Shown here piece after piece: positions 24,836 to 32,701 of a stretch of 64,000 nt of DNA. A program made the translations under genes and the position numbers. This stretch comes from Desulfomonile tiedjei DSM 6799. GTDB lineage: Bacteria; Desulfobacterota; Desulfomonilia; Desulfomonilales; Desulfomonilaceae. Below the pieces are notes generated by a model. The model searched no databases and was not told where the DNA came from. It was given only the letters and a program-made list of their open reading frames with translations. The stretch covers positions 2,976,001 to 3,040,000 of the forward strand of contig NC_018025.1 of assembly GCF_000266945.1 (NCBI RefSeq), given 5' to 3'. Within the stretch, counting starts at the first letter, position 1, and every line of letters starts with the position of its first letter.

Positions 24836-26689
24836 TTAGTCCTTTTTCATGTACTCGTGTGCGATGTTCCGCAGCCCCTTATTCTGGAGCATATGAAAGG
24901 TTCTCATACGTCTGACGTGCAGAGGATTCAACGAGCCAAGCGGAATGTAGATAATTTTTCTTCCCATACTCTTGGCGAGCTTTTTCCATTTTGCGGCAGG
25001 CGGAGATTTGGCCACATATACAATTCCGGGTTTCTCGGAATACGCTATTCCTGCCACCAGCAACCGTTCATGCCGCGTTTCCACGAAATCGAATGCAGGA
25101 TCTCGCCAGACATCATACATTCGGAGAGGCGGGTACGACAGAGTGAAACCACCGTGCTCCATGCGGCTAATACCTGGACCGACCACGTCAGTACCGGGAG
25201 GAGTGGAATAAAAGGCCATGTCCGATTCCTGAGAATGCTCACCCAGCCATGTCATCTGAAACGGATAGCGGACCGACCGTTCATCCGAATCGAAGATCAC
25301 CACCACAGATCCGAACTCAAGCCCGCCCTGTTCGCCGGTTTTCACGTAAATGCGGTTTTCATAATGTCTTCGGAGCATTTCACGGATATCCGGGCCATTG
25401 CCGAAGTCAGCAACAAACGGCTCGACTTCGACTTGTGAAGTTTGCAGCAGGTGTGCGGCATGTTTTATCAGAGCAGTGCCCCATTTTTCGACTTCCACGT
25501 CCTCGGGTGGATACGAACAGATATCCACTTCGTCCGGGTTCGCTGAATCCCAGGTGCGCTTGAGATGCTCTTTCCATTTCGTGGAAGTTACCGCTTTCAT
25601 GCGGTACTTCCGTGAGGATGGAAAAAGGGTTCTCAGTTTCTTGTGGAGGATGATCTTATGCCCGTGAAACAGCAGGTTGTCTTCGTCCAGTAGCACTGCA
25701 GAAGGGTCCAGTGGATCGTTCGACCACGTATAATCAGCGAGGAACTCGTGCACATGGTATGCAAAATCCTCATCCATAGCTGAACGAGCCGAGGAAACGA
25801 GATGGTAGAGATCCGGAAGCACTTTGGCTCGAAAGGCAAGCCATTTGCGGAGGAACTTGACCCAGGTCAGGTAAACGTATTCGGGCACTTCCTGACGGGT
25901 TTGTGCTTCGAAATAATCTGCAGCAGCACGCATCAGTTGGATGATCAGCTCGTGCCTGTTTTCCGGCCGCGATTCACCCGGATCTTGGCGCCATCGCTCG
26001 AATACTTCCGTAATCTTCGGAATTTCAGTAAAGCCTTTTTTCAGGGAATCCGGATGAACAGGAGCAAGCACAGCAGCGGAGATGCCGGTCTTCATAAGAG
26101 GAAATGCCTGGGGTTTCGTAAGTAGTTTCAATATACCCGGAATATGAGCAAAACCGCCGACATAAAGGATATTTTCGTGCTCCTTTGCCGCTTCCTGGAG
26201 ACGTGCGGCAATGTACGCTTCCCGGCGGGAGTTCTCCGGATCTTCTTCTTGCAGACCTGGGGAGAGCTTCAGTGTCTCCAGAAAAGTGCGCTGTCCCAGC
26301 ACATCCACGACATACGCATCAGGAAGGTTGTCCATGAACAGAGGATAGCGAAGCGTCAGCGGGTCTATGAAACGGATAGGGATGTCCAATTCGAGTCCGG
26401 ATCGAACAGCTTCCTGAACTCCATCGGAACCTTCCAGCATCAGTACGGCATTCTCTTTACCGGCAGTTTCGTACAGGATTACCGAATGATAAGGAAACCC
26501 CCGGACCCCGGAAGCGATTTCGTGACGCAAACCGTGTGGAAGCTCCACGCAAATACAGTCCGGCTTCAGATCGCGAATCAAGAGATGCGCCAGGACCGCA
26601 AATTCGATCCTGTAATGCATTACTCCCAAGAAAGTAATATTCTCGAACCGGATCGTATCAGACCAGTTTTGGGCCATTAAGTGAGCCAA
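24836..26689 (-). CDS. Large TraB-like protein of unknown function, coupled to MoxR
   Basis: 617 residues, no signal peptide or membrane segment. The N-terminal 200 residues resemble the TraB/ChaN-like fold: ITFLGVMHYR (about 18-27), CICVELPHGL (about 45-54), IRFIDPLTLR and YVGGFAHIPGIL near residue 180. The remaining 400 residues are unrecognised, with a helical middle part and a beta-rich C-terminal part. Similar large TraB-like proteins are known to sit beside MoxR ATPases. Start TTG at 26689 has GGAG six nt upstream and overlaps the MoxR gene by 32 nt; an ATG at 26677 is the alternative. The usual third partner, a VWA-domain protein, is not seen. Function cannot be assigned. Confidence 0.75.
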   Translation of the reverse strand: MAHLMAQNWSDTIRFENITFLGVMHYRIEFAVLAHLLIRDLKPDCICVELPHGLRHEIASGVRGFPYHSVILYETAGKENAVLMLEGSDGVQEAVRSGLELDIPIRFIDPLTLRYPLFMDNLPDAYVVDVLGQRTFLETLKLSPGLQEEDPENSRREAYIAARLQEAAKEHENILYVGGFAHIPGILKLLTKPQAFPLMKTGISAAVLAPVHPDSLKKGFTEIPKITEVFERWRQDPGESRPENRHELIIQLMRAAADYFEAQTRQEVPEYVYLTWVKFLRKWLAFRAKVLPDLYHLVSSARSAMDEDFAYHVHEFLADYTWSNDPLDPSAVLLDEDNLLFHGHKIILHKKLRTLFPSSRKYRMKAVTSTKWKEHLKRTWDSANPDEVDICSYPPEDVEVEKWGTALIKHAAHLLQTSQVEVEPFVADFGNGPDIREMLRRHYENRIYVKTGEQGGLEFGSVVVIFDSDERSVRYPFQMTWLGEHSQESDMAFYSTPPGTDVVGPGISRMEHGGFTLSYPPLRMYDVWRDPAFDFVETRHERLLVAGIAYSEKPGIVYVAKSPPAAKWKKLAKSMGRKIIYIPLGSLNPLHVRRMRTFHMLQNKGLRNIAHEYMKKD

Positions 26690-27500
26690 AGGTTTCTCCG
26701 GTGATCTGGGTCAACGATTGATCCAAAGCTTTGCGTTCATCGAAATCGGGCTTGAACTTGAGAAGACGATAAGCATACCGAGCGATATTAAGTCCGTCTC
26801 TCACGCTCAGATCCTCATCACGAGCATGAGATTGTTGAAGCATTTCAACTACTTCCCGAATAAGCTCGTCCGAAGGGCCATCCAATTTTCCGCGTAAAAT
26901 GCGGTATTCTTCTTCCCGTGTCGGAAAATCCATGTGAATGGCAGGCTGGAGCCGAGAATGAATGTACTCGGGAACCTCAAAGGTAGAGGCGTCTTCGTTC
27001 ATGGTGACGCAAATCCTGAATTCGGGTTTTGCAGTTATTTCCACACCTGCCACAATTGAGTACACGCTCCGGCGCATGTCCAGCAGAGGTGCAATTGAAG
27101 CCCAGCTTTTCTCACTCATCCGGTTTCCCTCGTCAAGAAGGCAGATACCGCCTCTCACCATGGCAGAAACCAGCGGGGATGCGACGTACCGAATCTTGCC
27201 ATTATCAGCTATAACAGGAGAAATGATGAGGTCTTCGGGTTTCGTATCTACTGTACACTGCGTGATATACAGCTTCTGCTTCATTGCCTTTGCTGCAGTG
27301 ATCGCGAGCGATGTTTTTCCCACACCAGGCTTGCCCAGTATTCTCGGTTGCATGGGTGGGTCCAAACCGTCATCGGACCAGGCTGCCAGGAGTTGAGTCA
27401 GCGGCTCTTGCATACCGACCCATTCTACGTCCAACTCCGGAGGATCCATCAGGTGGATCTCGACTCCTTTTATAGTGATCTTTTCAAGATACTCGGCCAT
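26658..27500 (-). CDS. MoxR-type AAA+ ATPase
   Basis: 280 residues with Walker A GKPGVGKTS (56-64), Walker B ICLLDEGNR (119-127), a sensor 1 region CVTMNEDAS and the C-terminal lid typical of MoxR. Such ATPases remodel or load partner proteins, usually encoded next to them. It is the first gene of a two-gene unit; its last 32 nt overlap the TraB-like gene, which suggests fixed stoichiometry. Upstream lies a repeat-rich gap, so this pair forms an isolated cassette bordered by repeats on one side. Confidence 0.88.
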   Translation of the reverse strand: MAEYLEKITIKGVEIHLMDPPELDVEWVGMQEPLTQLLAAWSDDGLDPPMQPRILGKPGVGKTSLAITAAKAMKQKLYITQCTVDTKPEDLIISPVIADNGKIRYVASPLVSAMVRGGICLLDEGNRMSEKSWASIAPLLDMRRSVYSIVAGVEITAKPEFRICVTMNEDASTFEVPEYIHSRLQPAIHMDFPTREEEYRILRGKLDGPSDELIREVVEMLQQSHARDEDLSVRDGLNIARYAYRLLKFKPDFDERKALDQSLTQITGETFGSLNGPKLV

Positions 27501-27716
27501 TGTGTTTCCATTCTGCCAATATTTACGGGAATGTGGAGAAAAGCCGTATTACACCACCCCATAGTGATTCTAAGCAAGCAGATGGGTAGTGTCAACTGAA
27601 GGGCTGAATACCGCTTACACCAAGGCGCTTTCCAAAGCAGCAGGTTTTGGCAAACTTTCTTGCTTTGTTGCAATTCTTCGTCCCGCAGGGACCAAAGAAA
27701 ATAGCCCGGTAATTCA

Positions 27717-28040
27717 GAGGCTGTCTCAAGAGTCAAAAACGATCCTTGATCGTGGCACGAATTTCTCATCATCTTTCCGACATAATTATAGCTCCCGTAG
27801 GATGTGATGAGCGAAGCGAATCGAGACTGTCGCAAAATCATCTAGAGTAATATAATCGTGCCACGATTCACGATCCTTGTAGAGCAGGCCTCGTGCCCGC
27901 CCTTTCCCGAATGACCGGCACGGAGGCCGGTCACTACCGGGCACCCACGAGGGGCGCCCCTACAATCAGGCCGGGAAGATGGGGAAACATCGTGCCACGA
28001 ATCAGGACAAATCTCGACTTTTGAGACAGTCTCGAATCGC
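27717..28040. repeat. Mosaic element with nested inverted repeats
   Basis: CTGTCTCAAGAGTC (27721-27734) faces GACTTTTGAGACAG (28016-28029). Inside, CGTGGCACGAA (27751-27761) faces two copies of CGTGCCACGA (near 27857 and 27991). CGAGACTGTCGC near 27821 is another variant of the outer arm. No transposase frame is present, so it resembles a decayed or miniature non-autonomous element. Confidence 0.55.
27910..27970 (-). repeat. Dispersed repeat B, fragment
   Basis: The minus strand reads CGTGGGTGCCCGG then GGCCTCCGTGCCGG, the left part of repeat B as at 22106. It sits inside the mosaic element. Confidence 0.45.
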
Positions 28041-28063
28041 ATCGGTCCCGAAAGACCTCGACT

Positions 28064-28102
28064 GATGCGGTGAATCCGCGCGGATCGCGGATTCACCGCA
28101 TC
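28064..28102. repeat. Perfect 16-bp-stem palindrome
   Basis: GATGCGGTGAATCCGC (28064-28079) and GCGGATTCACCGCATC (28087-28102) pair perfectly around a 7-nt loop, GCGGATC. There is no T-run, so it is not a simple terminator. It could be a cruciform, a protein-binding site or the end of a mobile element. Confidence 0.85.
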
Positions 28103-28229
28103 CTACGCTGGCGATCAGGAAACCCTGCTGCCGCGGGAAACCTTGAACATTCTTGACCAACCGACTCAAAAAGATTAAATTGACTTCTTGTGATTTACCT
28201 GAGGAAATGCGCATCCGGGAGGTTGCCTA

Positions 28230-29423
28230 ATGTCTGTATTTAAAGTGAACAAAACTTTTCAAGAGATAAACGAAAAGATACGGAATGGAAAAGCTGTTGT
28301 TGTCACTGCAGAGGAAATGATCGATGTTGTCAAAGAAAACGGTCACTTAGAGGCTGCCCAAAAAGTGGATGTAGTGACTACCGGCACATTCGGGATCATG
28401 TGTTCTTCTGGCGCTTTTCTCAATACGGGCCATACCAAACCCAGAATTCGAACCAGCAAAATATACCTGAACGGAGTCGAGGCATATGCCGGGATTGCGG
28501 CAGTGGATTGCTATATAGGCGCCACTCAGACGCGTGAAGACGATCCCTTGAACAAGGTTTTTCCCGGTCGCTTTCGTTATGGAGGCGGCCATGTCATTGA
28601 GGATTTGGTCGCGGGTCGTGAAATTATTGTAAAAGCATCTTCATACGGCACGGATTGTTATCCCAACAAGGGCTTCACGAAAAAGATGACGTTGAACGAT
28701 ATTCCGGATGCCGTCCTCTTAAACCCGAGAAATGGGTATCAAAATTATAATTGCGGCATAAATCTCTCGAAGAAAACGATTTATACGTACATGGGAATCT
28801 TGCGCCCGGAGTGCATGAATGCGAATTTCTCCACTTCCGGGCAGTTGAGTCCGCTCCTCAACGATCCATTCTACAGAACCATCGGTGTCGGCACGCGTAT
28901 ATTCCTCGGTGGAGGAATAGGGTATGTGATCGGCCCCGGAACTCAACACAATCCTGGAGTGAAAAGATCGGAGAATGGCGTCGTGATGGGAGGCGCCGGT
29001 ACCATTTCGGTACGTGGCAATTTGAAAGGCATGTCGCCCAGATTTTTGAGAGGCGCATCTTTGACCGGTTACGGCTGCTCGTTGAATGTTGGAATCGGCA
29101 TACCCATTCCCATTTTGAACGAGGATATGGCCCGGTTCACCTCCGTATCGGATGACGAGATTCTCGTCCCTGTGGTGGATTACGGCTTGAACTATCCTTC
29201 AGGGGAAGCATCGCAGCCTCTCTGTCACGTATCGTACGCTCAGCTTCGCAGCGGAGAAATCGAAGTAGACGGAAAGAAAGTCACAACCGCCCCCCTGTCC
29301 AGTTATGCGGCAGCCCGGGAAATTGCCTCCATCCTGAAGGAATGGATAACTTCAGGCAAATTCCTGTTAGGTGAACCCCAGGAAGTCCTCCCTTCAGTTC
29401 CTTTTGAAGGATTTCAGAACTGA
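28230..29423 (+). CDS. Homocysteine biosynthesis protein, DUF39/HcyBio family
   Basis: 397 residues of the DUF39 family: VTTGTFGIMCSSGAFLN (about 49-65), GGGHVIEDLVAG (about 118-129), VGTRIFLGGGIGYVIGPGTQH and a Gly-rich C-terminal half (GAGTISVRGNLKGMSP). The family, with a NIL-ferredoxin partner, was shown in methanogens and sulfate reducers to be required for making homocysteine from aspartate semialdehyde and sulfide without O-acyl homoserine. Start ATG at 28230 has GGGAGG 8 nt upstream. It is the first of three plus-strand genes (DUF39, UPF0280, NIL-ferredoxin) that appear to form an operon. Confidence 0.9.
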   Translation: MSVFKVNKTFQEINEKIRNGKAVVVTAEEMIDVVKENGHLEAAQKVDVVTTGTFGIMCSSGAFLNTGHTKPRIRTSKIYLNGVEAYAGIAAVDCYIGATQTREDDPLNKVFPGRFRYGGGHVIEDLVAGREIIVKASSYGTDCYPNKGFTKKMTLNDIPDAVLLNPRNGYQNYNCGINLSKKTIYTYMGILRPECMNANFSTSGQLSPLLNDPFYRTIGVGTRIFLGGGIGYVIGPGTQHNPGVKRSENGVVMGGAGTISVRGNLKGMSPRFLRGASLTGYGCSLNVGIGIPIPILNEDMARFTSVSDDEILVPVVDYGLNYPSGEASQPLCHVSYAQLRSGEIEVDGKKVTTAPLSSYAAAREIASILKEWITSGKFLLGEPQEVLPSVPFEGFQN

Positions 29424-29514
29424 AGGACTTTCGATGAATTACTCTTTTGCCTGACAAGAGTGATGAAGAAACACTCTTCCGAATCGCTGCGATTCGTGTG
29501 CCGAGTCAATTAAG

Positions 29515-30258
29515 ATGACAGTTCCAATCGTGTACGAACCGCGAACTTATCGGGATTTCGGCAGCCATGATCGTTTCGTCTCATTTAGAGTGGTTATCGA
29601 AACATCTGACCTGTATGTAAAGGCTCATTCGCTTTTGGAGCGTGAAACCAAAGCACTGATCCTCAAAGCACGGTCTCAGGTGGAAGCTGCGATTGCAAGA
29701 CGACCGGAGTTTCTGACGAGTCTCCTTCCGGTCGGCGAAGACTCACAGGATTCTCCGCTGGTCCTTAGCATGATACGTGCAGGGAAGAAGGCGAATACAG
29801 GTCCCATGGCCGCTGTCGCGGGAGCAATAGCAGAATTTGTCGGCAGAGAACTGATAGGAATGTCTCCGGAAGTAATCGTAGAGAATGGAGGAGACATCTT
29901 CCTGCACGTAGATTCTCCAGTCACAGTAGGGCTTTATGCAGGAAGCTCACCGTTCAGCGGACGCATCGGATTAAGGCTGGACGCAACTCCCATTCCGGTA
30001 GGAATCTGCACATCATCGGCCAAAGTCGGTCCTTCGCTGAGTCTCGGCAAGGCAGATGCAGCCACGGTGGTTTCCCCGGACACGTCTCTAGCAGATGCCG
30101 TTGCCACTGCAATGGGAAATCGAGTCCAGAAGGCATCGGATATCAAAGCGTCGGTTGAATGGGCAATGTCCATTCCCGGAATCACCGGTGCTCTTGCAAT
30201 TCTTGGCGACAAGATTGCCGCGGTAGGGGATTTGGAATTGGTCTCAATTCCTTTGTGA
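29515..30258 (+). CDS. UPF0280 family protein
   Basis: 247 residues. The conserved stretch NTGPMAAVAGAIAEFVG (about 98-114), VENGGDIFLH, GICTSSAKVGPS and DAVATAMGN define UPF0280, which is related in fold to ApbE-type flavin transferases. No activity is established. It often accompanies DUF39 and NIL-ferredoxin genes, as here (91 nt after the first, 39 nt before the second), so a role in sulfur incorporation into homocysteine is a fair inference. Start ATG at 29515; the ribosome site is weak. Confidence 0.87.
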   Translation: MTVPIVYEPRTYRDFGSHDRFVSFRVVIETSDLYVKAHSLLERETKALILKARSQVEAAIARRPEFLTSLLPVGEDSQDSPLVLSMIRAGKKANTGPMAAVAGAIAEFVGRELIGMSPEVIVENGGDIFLHVDSPVTVGLYAGSSPFSGRIGLRLDATPIPVGICTSSAKVGPSLSLGKADAATVVSPDTSLADAVATAMGNRVQKASDIKASVEWAMSIPGITGALAILGDKIAAVGDLELVSIPL

Positions 30259-30297
30259 GACCACGCACGCAAACGACCAAACGAAATGAGGTTTTCA

Positions 30298-30744
30298 ATG
30301 GCTTCTCGTAACGTACTACTCATATTCAAATCCAATATAATGTACAAACCCGTGATTTATAGACTCGCACGGGATTTCGATTTAGTTTTCAACATCTTGG
30401 AAGCTAAAATCCTGCCGCGACGCGAAGGACGTATTCTGCTGGAGCTTCGGGGTGATGATGAAACCATCCAGAAAGGGATATCGTTTCTGGAGCAGCATCA
30501 GGTCGTGGTGGAACATCTCGCGGACAAAGTATGGCGAGAAGAAGAGTTATGCGTCCATTGCGGGGCTTGCACCGGACTCTGTCCCACTGAAGCCCTCAGC
30601 GTCAATAAACTCGATCAGAAGGTGGTTTTTGACGTAGAAAAATGCGTTGCGTGCGGAATGTGCGGACTTGTCTGCCCGTTCGGAGCCATGAAAGATGTCA
30701 CATTGTTCGATCCTTTCGCTGAAGGACGTACAGGCGAGAAATAG
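30298..30744 (+). CDS. NIL-domain two-[4Fe-4S] ferredoxin
   Basis: 148 residues. A NIL ligand-binding-type domain (about 5-75) is joined to two [4Fe-4S] clusters: CVHCGACTGLCP and CVACGMCGLVCP. This is the known partner architecture of DUF39 proteins in anaerobic homocysteine synthesis, presumably supplying electrons. Start is the ATG at 30298, with GAGG 6 nt upstream; the ATG 12 nt earlier overlaps that site. Confidence 0.9.
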   Translation: MASRNVLLIFKSNIMYKPVIYRLARDFDLVFNILEAKILPRREGRILLELRGDDETIQKGISFLEQHQVVVEHLADKVWREEELCVHCGACTGLCPTEALSVNKLDQKVVFDVEKCVACGMCGLVCPFGAMKDVTLFDPFAEGRTGEK

Positions 30745-30756
30745 CCCAAAGAACTT

Positions 30757-30780
30757 CGGGCAGCGCGCAAGCGTTGCCCG
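30757..30780 (+). terminator. GCAA-tetraloop hairpin after the homocysteine operon
   Basis: CGGGCAGCGC and GCGTTGCCCG form a 10-bp stem with one G-T pair around a GCAA loop, 13 nt after the stop codon. No T-run follows, so termination is possible but not assured. Confidence 0.45.
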
Positions 30781-30962
30781 CACCAGCCATTCACCGGCAG
30801 CAATCATCTCATTCGCACACCTCTTCAAATTCCATTTGCCAAGGGCTTCTCAGCCGTGGTACCCTTTATTATGCGCACATGGGGATGAAAACCTGAATCA
30901 TTCTCCACAGGCATAAGACAATCCAACTCATTACGACTAATTCGATGGCACAAGGTAATCAT

Positions 30963-31577
30963 ATGCTCGTAGTCGGATTAACGGGAGGCATAGCCTCGGG
31001 CAAGAGCACTATAGCCAAAATGTTCACCGACAAAGGAATACCTCTCATCTGTGCAGACGAACTTGCACGCAAAGCGGTAGAACCGGGATCTTCAGGACTC
31101 GAGGAAATAGAGAGGGTTTTTGGCAACCAGGTGCTTGACCGTGAAGGCAGGCTCGACCGCGAGGCGATGGCGGAAATCGTATTCCGAGATCCCTCTGCTC
31201 GGAAGCGTCTGGAGTCAATAATCCACCCTTTTGTGGCCAGCGAAAAAGAACGCATTATTCGTGAACTTGAAGCTCTGGGACACTCCATGGTGCTTGTCGA
31301 TGTTCCGCTACTCTACGAAAGCGGCTGGGAAGGGAGTTTCGATCTTATTGTCGTCGCCTATGTGCCGCGTCAGCTCCAGGCGGGTCGATTGGTGCAGCGC
31401 GATAAGCTGTCCCTCGATCAGGCTGAGGCACGACTTGCTGCACAAATGGATATTGAGGACAAGAAAAAGCGAGCTGACATAGTGATTGACAACACTGGAG
31501 ATCTGGAACATACCTGCCGACAGGTGACTGCTGTACTGAAAAAATTGGAGGCTGTTGTCATCGAGCGAGAATCATGA
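30963..31577 (+). CDS. coaE: Dephospho-CoA kinase
   Basis: 204 residues. P-loop GLTGGIASGKST at the N-terminus, DELARKAVEPGS, HPFV and DVPLLYESGW are all CoaE marks. It phosphorylates dephospho-CoA in the last step of CoA synthesis in the cytoplasm. Start placed at the ATG at 30963, which has AAGG 7 nt upstream and begins directly before the P-loop; an ATG six codons earlier is possible. Length is normal for the family. Confidence 0.95.
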   Translation: MLVVGLTGGIASGKSTIAKMFTDKGIPLICADELARKAVEPGSSGLEEIERVFGNQVLDREGRLDREAMAEIVFRDPSARKRLESIIHPFVASEKERIIRELEALGHSMVLVDVPLLYESGWEGSFDLIVVAYVPRQLQAGRLVQRDKLSLDQAEARLAAQMDIEDKKKRADIVIDNTGDLEHTCRQVTAVLKKLEAVVIERES

Positions 31578-31692
31578 AAGAATCCGATTAGATGTTTTCT
31601 TCAGGGGGCTTACACTTTCTCTCTTCACGGCATATAATAGGGACGCGGCTTTTACGGCATTGAATCTTCGTTATCAGGGCGAGCGCCAAAGC

Positions 31693-32193
31693 ATGGAAAT
31701 CATAATAGGCATAACTATTTGGATTGTGATCTTTCTCATCTGGTATTTTAGGAACTACCCCCAGAAGCTCAAGGGTTTTCTACCAACTCACGGATTCCGA
31801 ATAAAATGGCCGTCCAGAAGGCGAACGGCACCTTCAGCCAAGCAACCGGTTGATACTCGGCATTCGGATTTCAAGTCACTTGTGGAAGTGATCGAATCCG
31901 TGTGTGCTGCTGACAAAATGGGGTCTTCCGATGCCGCAACCATGGTAGATGCGGTCAAGAAACTTATGGAGATCGAACCTTCAAGCGGACAGATCTGGGA
32001 GGCATACGCTCTGGATTCGCTTGAAAGCGCTGATATCACCTGCGATGATTGCGGTGTTCGGGTCGACAAGTCGGTCCGAAAAACAGGCGTTAAGATATAC
32101 TGCAAAAGATGTGGTAAGTGGCTTGCGCTCAAGAATTCAAAGGTGACGGTTATAGACCCGAGCCGTCGCGATCTTGAAGACTGGGAGCATTAA
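31693..32193 (+). CDS. Membrane-anchored zinc-ribbon protein
   Basis: 166 residues, not recognised. One N-terminal membrane helix (about 2-20), a basic stretch (KWPSRRR), a helical middle and a C-terminal four-Cys ribbon (CDDC...CKRC, about 121-141). The topology implies a cytoplasmic zinc ribbon tethered to the inner membrane. Start ATG at 31693 is chosen because the membrane helix begins there. Role unknown. Confidence 0.65.
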   Translation: MEIIIGITIWIVIFLIWYFRNYPQKLKGFLPTHGFRIKWPSRRRTAPSAKQPVDTRHSDFKSLVEVIESVCAADKMGSSDAATMVDAVKKLMEIEPSSGQIWEAYALDSLESADITCDDCGVRVDKSVRKTGVKIYCKRCGKWLALKNSKVTVIDPSRRDLEDWEH

Positions 32194-32226
32194 GCTCGTC
32201 GGTCCAGGTTTTCCAAGGAGGTTAAT

Positions 32227-32502
32227 GTGAAATCGTTGTCTGTCGGACTTGCCATATTCCTCCTGGTGGTCTTTGCAGGAGGGTATTTTACGGTAAAAGG
32301 GGAACCTTTGTTCAGTAGGATTGACTCGGCGCTCCACACGGATGTTCTGATGGATCTTCATCATGGCATTTTCTTCTTTGTATACCGTGGTAAAGACAAA
32401 ATTCGCGCAACTGAAGAAGGGTTGTCGACGTTTCAGGAAGCGCCTCTCGGTTTCGATAAGAAAAAGCAGTACAGGAGAATTGAAGACGCTTCCAAGTATT
32501 AG
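32227..32502 (+). CDS. Small exported or membrane protein, 91 aa
   Basis: Unrecognised. GTG start with a strong AAGGAGG 5 nt upstream. A hydrophobic segment at about 5-22 may be a signal peptide or anchor; the rest is polar and mixed-charge. Only 33 nt after the zinc-ribbon gene, so the two are probably co-transcribed and both act at the inner membrane. Confidence 0.68.
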   Translation: MKSLSVGLAIFLLVVFAGGYFTVKGEPLFSRIDSALHTDVLMDLHHGIFFFVYRGKDKIRATEEGLSTFQEAPLGFDKKKQYRRIEDASKY

Positions 32503-32701
32503 AGTCTGATAATCGACAAAATACCAGAAATTCCGTGTGCACGCTGCAGGATTCATAGATATAACTTGAAATTAAAAAATGATCCTGATATGGTGTATGA
32601 GGAAGAAGTGTAACCGTTGCATGCGGATGCAAAGTTTCGTCAGGATTTTCCTTCTTTATTTTCTTCCATTGTAATAGCAAAAATCACAGGACATCAAGGG
32701 T

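Larger units (their letters stand above)
27501..28229. other. 729-nt repeat-rich intergenic region
   Basis: No supported gene. A 123-codon frame on the minus strand has poor composition and overlaps the MoxR start, so it is not called. The region contains nested inverted repeats, a fragment of repeat B and a 16-bp-stem palindrome, listed separately. The last 30 nt contain the ribosome site GGGAGG of the DUF39 gene. Confidence 0.6.

Noticed and set aside
25857-25870. TTGAC-CCAG-GTCAG resembling the hcp operator
   Set aside because: One mismatch and located inside the TraB-like coding sequence with no promoter nearby.
27470-27841. 123-codon minus-strand open frame in the repeat-rich gap
   Set aside because: Overlaps the MoxR start and inverted repeats, poor composition, no ribosome site.
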